Positions 33,007 through 39,769 of a DNA stretch of 39,769 nucleotides are shown piece by piece. Location: positions 1-39,769 of the forward strand of contig NZ_MUBM01000162.1 in assembly GCF_002154505.1 (NCBI RefSeq), written 5' to 3'. Both the position numbers and the translations under genes were made by a program. Below the pieces are notes generated by a model. It did no database searches. It was not told the DNA's origin and saw nothing but the letters and a program-made list of their open reading frames with translations. Source of the DNA: Streptomyces carpinensis (GTDB taxonomy: Bacteria > Actinomycetota > Actinomycetes > Streptomycetales > Streptomycetaceae). Numbering within the stretch: position 1 is the stretch's first letter; each line of letters begins with the position of its first letter.

Positions 33007-33173
33007 TGGCCGAGCTGATCCAGACCGATTTCCCGGGTTCCCCGGGTTTGCCGGGTTCCCCGGGCCGCGAGCGGCGGGCAACCCCGAGGGGCCTCACCGC
33101 GTCCCTGACGGCGACGGTCGGCCGTGGGACACCCGCGCACCGCGGCGGACGCACAGGGGAGGGCGCACGATGA
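33006..33173 (+). CDS. 55-aa ORF nested between hpnD and hpnE, overlapping both
   Basis: The frame starts with ATG at 33006, sharing one base with the hpnD stop (TGATG), and ends with TGA at 33171-33173, overlapping the hpnE ATG at 33170 (ATGA). It encodes a short, basic, probably disordered protein with a Pro-Gly-Ser stretch (FPGSPGLPGSPG) and a C-terminal half rich in Thr, Arg and Gly. The C-terminal pattern SLTATVGRGTPAHRGGRTGEGAR resembles small Streptomyces proteins that I recall as DUF6380; I could not check this. The perfect fit between two operon genes makes translation likely, at least as a coupling device. Function is unknown. Confidence 0.6.
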   Translation: MAELIQTDFPGSPGLPGSPGRERRATPRGLTASLTATVGRGTPAHRGGRTGEGAR

Positions 33174-34681
33174 CCGAGGGCACACGACCGGAAGGCTCCC
33201 TTCCCATGGCTCAGGGACCCTCCGGACGGCACGCGGTGGTGGTCGGCGGCGGCCTGGCGGGCGTCACCGCCGCGCTCGCGCTCGCCGACGCCGGAGTGCG
33301 CGTGACCCTGCTGGAGGGCCGGCCACGCCTGGGCGGCCTCGCCTTCTCCTTCCGGCGCGGCGACCTCACCGTCGACAACGGCCAGCACGTGTACCTGCGC
33401 TGCTGCACCGCCTACCGCTGGTTCCTCGACCGCATCGGCGGCGCGGCGCTCGCCCCGCTTCAGGACCGGCTCGACGTGCCCGTCATCGACCTGGCCAGAC
33501 CCGAGGGCCGCCGGCTCGGCAGACTGCGGCGCGATCCGCTGCCCGTACCCCTGCACCTGGGGCGCAGCCTCGCCACCTACCCGCACCTCTCGCTGGCCGA
33601 GCGTGCCCGGGTCGGCCGCGCCGCGCTCGCCCTGAAGGCCCTCGACCCGGCGGATCCGGCCCTGGACGCCCAGGACTTCGGCAGCTGGCTGGCCGCGCAC
33701 GGCCAGTCGGCGCGTGCCGTCGAGGCACTGTGGGACCTGGTAGGGGTCGCCACCCTCAACGCGGTCGCCTCCGACGCCTCGCTGGGGCTGGCCGCGATGG
33801 TGTTCAAGACCGGTCTGCTGTCCGACCCGGGCGCGGCCGACATCGGCTGGGCCCGCGTCCCGCTGGGCGAACTGCACGACCGGCTGGCCCGCAAGGCGCT
33901 CGACTCCGCGGGCGTCCGTACCGAGGTCCGTACACGCGTCACCTCCGTCTCCACAAACGAAAACGGCGGCTGGAACGTTCAGGTTCCCGGCGAGCGGATC
34001 GACGCCGACGCGGTCGTCCTCGCCGTGCCGCAGCGCGAGGCCCACGATCTGCTCCCGCCGGGTGCCCTGGACGGCCCCGAGCGGCTGCTGGGCATCGGCA
34101 CCGCGCCGATCCTCAACGTCCACGTCGTCTACGACCGCAAGGTCCTCGCCCGGCCCTTCGTCGCCGCCCTCGGCACCCCGGTGCAGTGGGTCTTCGACCG
34201 GACCGAGGCCTCCGGGCTGAAGCACGGTCAGTACCTGGCGCTGTCCCAGTCGGTGGCGTACGACGACATCGACGCGCCCGTCGCGGTGCTGCGCGAACGC
34301 TATCTGCCCGAGCTGAGGCGGCTGCTGCCCTCGGCACGCGACGCCGAGGTACGGGACTTCTTCGTGACCCGGGAGCGCACGGCGACGTTCGCCCCGGCCC
34401 CCGGCGTCGGACGGCTGCGGCCCGGCGCCCGTACCAAGGCACCCGGCCTGTACCTGGCCGGAGCGTGGACCGCCACCGGGTGGCCCGCGACCATGGAGAG
34501 TGCGGTCCGCAGCGGTGTCGGCGCGGCGGACGCCGCGCTGAGCGCCCTGGGCCGGCCCCGACCCAGCCGTCTCTTCGCGTTCGAGGAGACGGCCTCCCGG
34601 CCGTTGCCGGGGGACATCCCCCGGCCGCCCGGCCGACGACCGGATGTGACCGGAGCGTCCGTGCGAGGTGGGATCCGATGA
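33170..34681 (+). CDS. hpnE: Hydroxysqualene dehydroxylase HpnE (squalene-associated FAD-dependent desaturase)
   Basis: The 503-aa flavoprotein begins, after a short variable N-terminus, with the amine-oxidase/phytoene-desaturase FAD motif VVVGGGLAGVTAALALADAGVRVTLLEGRPRLGG. It keeps NGQHVYLRCC and the C-terminal FAD block GLYLAGAWTATGWPATMESAVRSG. HpnE reductively removes the hydroxyl of hydroxysqualene to give squalene. ATG at 33170 overlaps the end of the 55-aa ORF; a second in-frame ATG at 33206 is possible. Its stop overlaps the next gene's ATG (ATGA at 34678). Confidence 0.95.
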   Translation: MTEGTRPEGSLPMAQGPSGRHAVVVGGGLAGVTAALALADAGVRVTLLEGRPRLGGLAFSFRRGDLTVDNGQHVYLRCCTAYRWFLDRIGGAALAPLQDRLDVPVIDLARPEGRRLGRLRRDPLPVPLHLGRSLATYPHLSLAERARVGRAALALKALDPADPALDAQDFGSWLAAHGQSARAVEALWDLVGVATLNAVASDASLGLAAMVFKTGLLSDPGAADIGWARVPLGELHDRLARKALDSAGVRTEVRTRVTSVSTNENGGWNVQVPGERIDADAVVLAVPQREAHDLLPPGALDGPERLLGIGTAPILNVHVVYDRKVLARPFVAALGTPVQWVFDRTEASGLKHGQYLALSQSVAYDDIDAPVAVLRERYLPELRRLLPSARDAEVRDFFVTRERTATFAPAPGVGRLRPGARTKAPGLYLAGAWTATGWPATMESAVRSGVGAADAALSALGRPRPSRLFAFEETASRPLPGDIPRPPGRRPDVTGASVRGGIR

Positions 34682-35817
34682 GGGTCGACCAGCAGCCCGC
34701 GGCAGGCCCCCGCACGTCCGGCACCGCGACAAGAGGAGAGACTGTGCCCACTGTGCCCCCGGCTTCGACGGCCGTTCGGAGGTCCGCGGTGGACGTGACC
34801 GCGCTGTTGGAGCGCGGCCGGACCCTGGCCACGCCGGTCCTGCGGGCCGCCGTCGACCGGCTGGCCCCTCCCATGGACACCGTCGCCGCCTACCACTTCG
34901 GCTGGATCGACGCCGCGGGCAACCCGGCGCACGGGGACGGCGGCAAGGCCGTGCGTCCCGCCCTGGCCGTGCTCTCCGCCGAGGTCACCGGGGCCGCCCC
35001 CGAGGCCGGCGTGCCCGGCGCGGTCGCCGTCGAGCTCGTGCACAACTTCTCGCTGCTGCACGACGACCTGATGGACGGCGACGAACAGCGCCGCCACCGC
35101 GACACCGTCTGGAAGGTCCACGGCCCCGCCCAGGCCATCCTGGTCGGCGACGCCCTGTTCGCCCTCGCCAACGAGGTGCTGCTGGAGCTCGGCACGGTCG
35201 AGGCCGGCCGCGCCACCCGCCGGCTGACCAGCGCCACCCGCGCCCTGATCGACGGTCAGGCCCAGGACATCTCCTACGAGCACCGCGACCGGGTCAGCGT
35301 CGCGGAGTGCCTGGAGATGGAGGGCAACAAGACCGGCGCCCTGCTCGCCTGCGCCTGCTCCATCGGCGCGGTGCTCGGCGGCGCCGACGACGCGACCGCC
35401 GACACGCTGGAGAAGTACGGCTACCACCTCGGCCTGGCCTTCCAGGCCGTCGACGACCTCCTCGGCATCTGGGGCGACCCGGACGCCACCGGCAAGCAGA
35501 CCTGGAGCGACCTGCGCCAGCGCAAGAAGTCCCTGCCGGTCGTGGCCGCGCTCGCGGCGGGCGGAGAAGCCTCCGAGCGGCTCGGCGAGATCCTCGCCGC
35601 CGACGCCAAGAGCAGCGACTTCGAGAACTTCTCCGAGGAGGAGTTCGCGGCCCGCGCCGCCCTCATCGAGGAGGCGGGCGGCCGCGAGTGGACGGCCGAG
35701 GAGGCACGCCGTCAGCACACCATCGCCATCGAAGCCCTCGACGCCGTCGACATGCCCGAGCGTGTACGGGCCGCGTTCACGGCGCTCGCGGACTTCGTCG
35801 TCGTACGAAAGAGATGA
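34678..35817 (+). CDS. Polyprenyl (farnesyl-type) diphosphate synthase of the hopanoid operon
   Basis: The protein is an all-trans isoprenyl diphosphate synthase with the first Asp-rich motif HDDLMDGD, the GNKTGALLACAC block and the second motif VDDLLGIWGD. It elongates dimethylallyl diphosphate with isopentenyl diphosphate, presumably to the C15 farnesyl diphosphate used by HpnD. Chain length cannot be certified from sequence. Two starts are credible: ATG at 34678 (379 aa), which overlaps the hpnE stop in the ATGA style of this operon, and GTG at 34744 (357 aa), which has a strong AGAGGAGA site 5 nt upstream. The extra 22 residues look unstructured, so the shorter form may be the true one. 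Confidence 0.93.
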   Translation: MRVDQQPAAGPRTSGTATRGETVPTVPPASTAVRRSAVDVTALLERGRTLATPVLRAAVDRLAPPMDTVAAYHFGWIDAAGNPAHGDGGKAVRPALAVLSAEVTGAAPEAGVPGAVAVELVHNFSLLHDDLMDGDEQRRHRDTVWKVHGPAQAILVGDALFALANEVLLELGTVEAGRATRRLTSATRALIDGQAQDISYEHRDRVSVAECLEMEGNKTGALLACACSIGAVLGGADDATADTLEKYGYHLGLAFQAVDDLLGIWGDPDATGKQTWSDLRQRKKSLPVVAALAAGGEASERLGEILAADAKSSDFENFSEEEFAARAALIEEAGGREWTAEEARRQHTIAIEALDAVDMPERVRAAFTALADFVVVRKR

Positions 35818-35850
35818 TCACTATCGGTCGAAGCACCCTCGCGTAGTCGC

Positions 35851-35883
35851 CGGTCGGTGCCGGAAGGTATCGGGCACCGGCCG
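35851..35883 (+). other. Hairpin in the gap before shc
   Basis: CGGTCGGTGCC (35851-35861) pairs with GGCACCGGCCG (35873-35883), 11 pairs including one G-U, around an 11-nt loop. It is the only sizeable gap (116 bp) inside the hopanoid operon and could be a processing or attenuation element. No clear promoter is visible here. Confidence 0.35.
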
Positions 35884-35933
35884 ACGGCGGACCCACAGCA
35901 GCACGACTTGCACGACTGCACGAAGGGGAAGCC

Positions 35934-37973
35934 ATGACAGCGACGACCGACGGAAGCACCGGGGCGACACTGCCGACCCGCGCTGCCGCGGCCAGCGACA
36001 CCGCACACACCACTCCCGAGGCGGCCGGGGTACAAAAAGCCGCCGCACACGCCGTGAGGCGTGCCACCGACTTCCTGCTCTCGAAGCAGGACGCCGAGGG
36101 CTGGTGGAAGGGCGACCTCGAGACGAACGTCACGATGGACGCCGAGGACCTTCTGCTGCGCCAGTTCCTGGGCATCGCCGACGAGGCGACCACCGAGGCC
36201 GCCGCGCTCTTCATCCGCGGCGAGCAGCGCGAGGACGGCACCTGGGCCACCTTCTACAAGGGCCCCGGCGAGCTGTCCACCACCATCGAGGCCTACGTCG
36301 CCCTCCGCCTGGCCGGCGACAGCCCCGACGACCCCCACATGGCGAAGGCCTCCGCGTGGATCCGCGAGCAGGGCGGCATCGCCGCCTCCCGCGTCTTCAC
36401 CCGGATCTGGCTCGCCCTGTTCGGCTGGTGGAAGTGGGAGGACCTGCCCGAACTCCCGCCGGAACTGATCTACTTCCCCACCTGGGTGCCGCTCAACATC
36501 TACGACTTCGGCTGCTGGGCCCGGCAGACCATCGTGCCGCTCACCATCGTCTCCGCGAAGCGGCCGGTACGCCCCGCGCCCTTCCCGCTCGACGAGCTGC
36601 ACACCGATCCGAGCGTGCCCAACCCGCCCCAGCCCATGGCCCCGGTCGCGAGCTGGGACGGCGCCTTCCAGCGCATCGACAAGGTCCTGCACGCCTACCG
36701 CAAGGTCGCCCCCAGGCGGCTGCGCCGGGCCGCGATGAACACCGCCGCCCGCTGGATCGTCGAACGGCAGGAGAACGACGGCTGCTGGGGCGGCATCCAG
36801 CCGCCGGCCGTGTACTCGATCATCGCCCTGCACCTGCTGGGCTACGACCTGAACCACCCGGTGATGCGCGCCGGCCTCGAGTCGCTGGACCGTTTCGCCG
36901 TCCGGCGCGAGGACGGTGCCCGGATGATCGAGGCCTGCCAGTCGCCGGTCTGGGACACGTGCCTGGCCACCATCGCGCTCGCCGACGCCGGTGTGCCCGC
37001 CGACCATCCGCAGCTGGTGAAGGCCTCCGACTGGATGCTGGGCGAGCAGATCGTGCGCCCCGGTGACTGGTCGGTGCGCCGTCCGGGACTGCCGCCGGGC
37101 GGCTGGGCGTTCGAGTTCCACAACGACAACTACCCCGACATCGACGACACCGCCGAGGTGGTCCTGGCCCTGCGCAGGGTCAGGCACCACGACCCCGAAC
37201 GGGTGGAGAAGGCGATCGGACGCGGGGTGCGCTGGAACCTCGGGATGCAGTCGAAGAACGGGGCCTGGGGCGCCTTCGACGTGGACAACACCAGCCCCTT
37301 CCCCAACCGGCTGCCCTTCTGCGACTTCGGCGAGGTCATCGACCCGCCGTCGGCCGACGTCACCGCGCACGTGGTGGAGATGCTCGCGGTCGAGGGCCTG
37401 AGCCACGACCCGCGCACCCGGCGCGGCATCCAGTGGCTGCTGGCCGAACAGGAGCCGGACGGCTCGTGGTTCGGCCGCTGGGGCGTCAACTACATCTACG
37501 GCACCGGGTCCGTGGTCCCCGCCCTGACCGCCGCCGGCCTGCCCGGCTCCCACCCGGCGATCCGCCGCGCGGTGGCCTGGCTGGAGAGCGTGCAGAACGA
37601 CGACGGCGGCTGGGGCGAGGACCTGCGCTCCTACAAGTACGTCAAGGAGTGGAGCGGCAAGGGCGCCTCGACCGCCTCGCAGACCGGGTGGGCGCTGATG
37701 GCCCTGCTCGCGGCGGGGGAGAAGGAGTCCAAGGCCGTCGAGCGCGGCGTCGAGTGGCTCGCGGCCACCCAGCGGGAGGACGGCTCCTGGGACGAGCCGT
37801 ACTTCACCGGCACCGGTTTCCCCTGGGACTTCTCCATCAACTACCACCTCTACCGGCAGGTCTTCCCGCTCACCGCGCTCGGCCGGTACGTCCACGGCGA
37901 ACCCTTCGCCGACCGGTCCGCAGCCGAGAAGGAGGCTGCCGGCCAGCCCCTCGCCGAGGCCCAGGGGAGCTGA
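35934..37973 (+). CDS. shc: Squalene-hopene cyclase
   Basis: The 679-aa protein is a class II triterpene cyclase. The catalytic acid motif DIDD occupies residues 402-405 (NYPDIDDTAEVV). Multiple QW motifs are visible, among them QDAEGWW, QENDGCWGG, QEPDGSWFGRWG, QNDDGGWGED and QREDGSWDE. Near the C-terminus lies GTGFPWDFSINYHLYR, also conserved. It cyclises squalene to hopene and diplopterol as a monotopic membrane enzyme. The N-terminal 30 residues are Ala/Thr-rich and variable. ATG at 35934 follows AAGGGGAA. The stop overlaps the hpnG start (TGATG). Confidence 0.98.
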   Translation: MTATTDGSTGATLPTRAAAASDTAHTTPEAAGVQKAAAHAVRRATDFLLSKQDAEGWWKGDLETNVTMDAEDLLLRQFLGIADEATTEAAALFIRGEQREDGTWATFYKGPGELSTTIEAYVALRLAGDSPDDPHMAKASAWIREQGGIAASRVFTRIWLALFGWWKWEDLPELPPELIYFPTWVPLNIYDFGCWARQTIVPLTIVSAKRPVRPAPFPLDELHTDPSVPNPPQPMAPVASWDGAFQRIDKVLHAYRKVAPRRLRRAAMNTAARWIVERQENDGCWGGIQPPAVYSIIALHLLGYDLNHPVMRAGLESLDRFAVRREDGARMIEACQSPVWDTCLATIALADAGVPADHPQLVKASDWMLGEQIVRPGDWSVRRPGLPPGGWAFEFHNDNYPDIDDTAEVVLALRRVRHHDPERVEKAIGRGVRWNLGMQSKNGAWGAFDVDNTSPFPNRLPFCDFGEVIDPPSADVTAHVVEMLAVEGLSHDPRTRRGIQWLLAEQEPDGSWFGRWGVNYIYGTGSVVPALTAAGLPGSHPAIRRAVAWLESVQNDDGGWGEDLRSYKYVKEWSGKGASTASQTGWALMALLAAGEKESKAVERGVEWLAATQREDGSWDEPYFTGTGFPWDFSINYHLYRQVFPLTALGRYVHGEPFADRSAAEKEAAGQPLAEAQGS

Positions 37974-38650
37974 TGAGCACCCAGCCGACCCCGGCCCCGC
38001 TGCTGATCGCCTGCGCGCTCGGCATCGAGCACCTCGCCCTGCGCATGAGCGACACAAGCGTGAGCCGGCGCCCCGGAGCCGGACCGAACAAATGGGGCGC
38101 CGGCGGGCCGGTGACCGTCCTGCGTACCGGCATGGGACCCCGGGCGGCGGAACGCTCCGTCACCCGGGTCCTCGCCGACCCGGTACTGGACCGGGCGGCC
38201 GTGCTGGCCACGGGCTTCTGCGCCGGCCTCGCCCCGGGGATGCACCCCGGCGACCTGGTCGTCGCGGAGGAGACCCGGGACCCGCGCGGAACCGTCCCCT
38301 GTGTCGGCATCGAACTGCTCGTCAAGGAACTCACCCGCACCCTGCCCGGCCGCACCGTCCACACAGGGCCGCTCACCGGCTCCGACCACGTGGTACGCGG
38401 TCACGAGCGGTCCGACCTGCGCGCCACCGGCGCGATCGCCGTCGACATGGAGTCGGCGGCGACGCTCCTGAGCGCCGTACGCACGGGCGCGCGCCCGGTT
38501 GCGGCCGTCCGGGTGGTCGTGGACGCTCCAGAACATGAACTCGTCCGAATCGGCACAGTGCGCGGTGGAATATCGGCTTTCCGCGTTCTTCGTTCCGTAC
38601 TACCGACTTTCTTTGAATGGCACCGTAATGTGCTGCTCCCCAGGAGGTGA
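37973..38650 (+). CDS. hpnG: Adenosylhopane nucleosidase HpnG (nucleoside phosphorylase family)
   Basis: The 225-aa protein is a small member of the purine nucleoside phosphorylase / MTA-SAH nucleosidase family. It keeps LRTGMGPRAAERSV, TGFCAGLAPGMHPGDLVVAEE and the base-recognition block AVDMESAATL, whose Glu contacts the ribose in relatives. HpnG removes adenine from adenosylhopane, giving ribosylhopane, which leads on to bacteriohopanetetrol-type lipids. ATG at 37973 overlaps the shc stop and follows AGGGGAGC. The stop codon at 38648-38650 is embedded in the ribosome site of hpnH. Confidence 0.92.
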   Translation: MSTQPTPAPLLIACALGIEHLALRMSDTSVSRRPGAGPNKWGAGGPVTVLRTGMGPRAAERSVTRVLADPVLDRAAVLATGFCAGLAPGMHPGDLVVAEETRDPRGTVPCVGIELLVKELTRTLPGRTVHTGPLTGSDHVVRGHERSDLRATGAIAVDMESAATLLSAVRTGARPVAAVRVVVDAPEHELVRIGTVRGGISAFRVLRSVLPTFFEWHRNVLLPRR

Positions 38651-38655
38651 GCCAG

Positions 38656-39678
38656 ATGGCCATGCCACTGCGCCAGTCCATCAAGGTCGCTACATATCTG
38701 GCCGAACAGAAGCTGCGCAAGCGGGACAAGTTCCCGCTGATCGTGGAGCTTGAGCCGCTGTTCGCCTGCAATCTGAAATGTGAGGGCTGCGGCAAGATCC
38801 AGCACCCGGCCGGGGTGCTCAAGCAGCGCATGCCGGTCGCCCAGGCCGTGGGAGCGGTACTGGAGTCGGGTGCGCCGATGGTGTCCATCGCGGGCGGCGA
38901 GCCCCTGATGCACCCCCAGATCGACGAGATCGTGCGCCAGTTGGTGGCCAAACGGAAGTACGTGTTCCTGTGCACCAACGCCATGCTGCTGCGCAAGAAG
39001 ATGGACAAGTTCAAGCCCTCCCCCTACTTCGCCTTCGCCGTGCACATCGACGGGCTGCGCGAACGGCACGACGAGTCGGTGGCCAAGGAAGGCGTGTTCG
39101 ACGAGGCGGTGGAGGCCATCAAGGAGGCCAAGCGGCGCGGCTTCCGGGTGACCACGAACTCCACCTTCTTCAACACCGACACCCCGCAGACCGTCGTCGA
39201 GGTGCTCAACTTCCTCAACGACGACCTCAAGGTCGACGAGATGATGATCTCGCCCGCCTACGCCTACGAGAAGGCGCCCGACCAGGAGCACTTCCTGGGC
39301 GTGACGCAGACCCGGGAGCTGTTCAAGAAGGCCTTCGCGGGCGGCAACCGCCGGCGCTGGCGGCTCAACCACTCCCCGCTGTTCCTCGACTTCCTCGAGG
39401 GCAAGGTCGACTTCCCCTGCACCGCGTGGGCCATCCCGAACTACTCGCTCTTCGGCTGGCAGCGCCCCTGCTACCTGATGAGCGACGGCTACGTCCCGAC
39501 GTACCGCGAACTCATCGAGAAGACCGACTGGGACAAGTACGGCCGCGGCAAGGACCCGCGCTGCGACAACTGCATGGCGCACTGCGGCTACGAGCCCACC
39601 GCCGTCCTGGCCACCATGGGGTCGCTGAAGGAGTCCCTGCGCGCCATGCGCGAGACCGTCTCCGGAAACCGGGGCTGA
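38656..39678 (+). CDS. hpnH: Radical SAM adenosylhopane synthase HpnH
   Basis: The 340-aa protein has the radical SAM cluster motif C-x3-C-x2-C in FACNLKCEGCGK (about residues 36-45), the SAM-binding GGEPLMHPQ, and a C-terminal Cys cluster (DPRCDNCMAHCGYEP), as in the HpnH family. It joins the 5'-deoxyadenosyl radical to hopene to form adenosylhopane, the first side-chain extension step. I chose ATG at 38656 because the near-perfect AGGAGGTGA (38642-38650) is correctly spaced to it; a GTG inside that ribosome site (38647) is not credible. It lies 5 bp after hpnG and 4 bp before ispG. Confidence 0.97.
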   Translation: MAMPLRQSIKVATYLAEQKLRKRDKFPLIVELEPLFACNLKCEGCGKIQHPAGVLKQRMPVAQAVGAVLESGAPMVSIAGGEPLMHPQIDEIVRQLVAKRKYVFLCTNAMLLRKKMDKFKPSPYFAFAVHIDGLRERHDESVAKEGVFDEAVEAIKEAKRRGFRVTTNSTFFNTDTPQTVVEVLNFLNDDLKVDEMMISPAYAYEKAPDQEHFLGVTQTRELFKKAFAGGNRRRWRLNHSPLFLDFLEGKVDFPCTAWAIPNYSLFGWQRPCYLMSDGYVPTYRELIEKTDWDKYGRGKDPRCDNCMAHCGYEPTAVLATMGSLKESLRAMRETVSGNRG

Positions 39679-39682
39679 CGCC

Positions 39683-39769
39683 ATGACCGCCATTTCCCTG
39701 GGCGTTCCAGAGGTACCGGCCCGGCCGATCGCCGAGCGGCGCGTGTCGCGGCAGATCCAGGTCGGGCCG
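39683..39769 (+). CDS. ispG: 4-Hydroxy-3-methylbut-2-enyl diphosphate synthase IspG, N-terminus (cut by window edge)
   Basis: Only the first 29 codons are present. The visible segment MTAISLGVPEVPARP then ERRVSRQIQVGP matches the N-terminus of actinobacterial IspG, in which an RKSRQIxVG-like strand opens the TIM barrel. IspG converts methylerythritol cyclodiphosphate to HMBPP in the MEP pathway. The position right after hpnH matches the order known from Streptomyces hopanoid loci. The identification rests on a short fragment plus context. Confidence 0.85.
   Translation, partial: MTAISLGVPEVPARPIAERRVSRQIQVGP

Noticed and set aside
33025..33063. CCCGGGTT-type short repeats inside the 55-aa ORF as a CRISPR or mobile element
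   Set aside because: The units are only a few bases and simply encode the PGS/PGL stretch; there are no spacers, leader or cas genes.

Overview
The window is very G+C-rich, uses GTG/TTG as well as ATG starts, has tightly overlapping ATGA/TGATG gene junctions, and carries a complete Streptomyces-type hopanoid operon. Together with idi, tex, GlxA-type regulators and an LPFR-type small protein, this points to a Streptomyces chromosome. The right half resembles the hopanoid locus I recall from S. coelicolor (SCO6759-SCO6767 region). I saw no tRNA, rRNA, insertion sequence, phage gene or CRISPR array.

Layout. (1) 1-7020 is acyl-CoA metabolism: a saccharopine-dehydrogenase-like reductase (-), an alpha-methylacyl-CoA racemase (+), the fadA/fadB beta-oxidation pair (+) and a convergent MerR regulator (-). 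(2) 7247-20476 is mixed housekeeping: asparagine permease, macro-domain protein, secreted M1 peptidase, D-amino-acid oxidase-like flavoprotein, ABC-F protein, a 70-aa protein, Tex, a 45-aa LPFR protein, a GlxA regulator followed by a DJ-1/PfpI enzyme, a crotonase-fold protein and an RsbW-like ATPase. (3) 20554-23399 holds idi, a CDF metal transporter and galE, all on the minus strand. (4) 23691-30802 is a compact plus-strand set: a large CDP-alcohol phosphotransferase, a LicC-like nucleotidyltransferase, an sn-glycerol-1-phosphate-type dehydrogenase, a second CDP-alcohol phosphotransferase, a GT2 glycosyltransferase, and a TagGH/Wzm-Wzt-type ABC exporter. (5) 31163-39769 is the hopanoid operon: hpnC, hpnD, a 55-aa ORF, hpnE, a polyprenyl diphosphate synthase, shc, hpnG, hpnH and the start of ispG.

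How the genes fit together. The hopanoid operon plus idi and ispG covers C5 supply (ispG, idi), prenyl chain assembly, squalene formation (HpnCDE), cyclisation (Shc) and side-chain extension (HpnH, HpnG). Region 4 reads as a pathway that makes a CDP-activated polyol, possibly from sn-glycerol-1-phosphate, transfers it by membrane CDP-alcohol enzymes, decorates it with sugar and exports it. No product is known to me for this set, and it is my best candidate for an undescribed system.

Regulation visible in the sequence includes a palindromic element shared by two acyl-CoA gene promoters (1363-1374 and 19649-19660), a MerR-style dyad inside a leaderless promoter (7021-7049), and a promoter overlapped by a 14-bp perfect palindrome in front of the hopanoid operon. 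The long hopanoid leader contains two short coupled-looking ORFs. Several strong hairpin terminators separate the transcription units.
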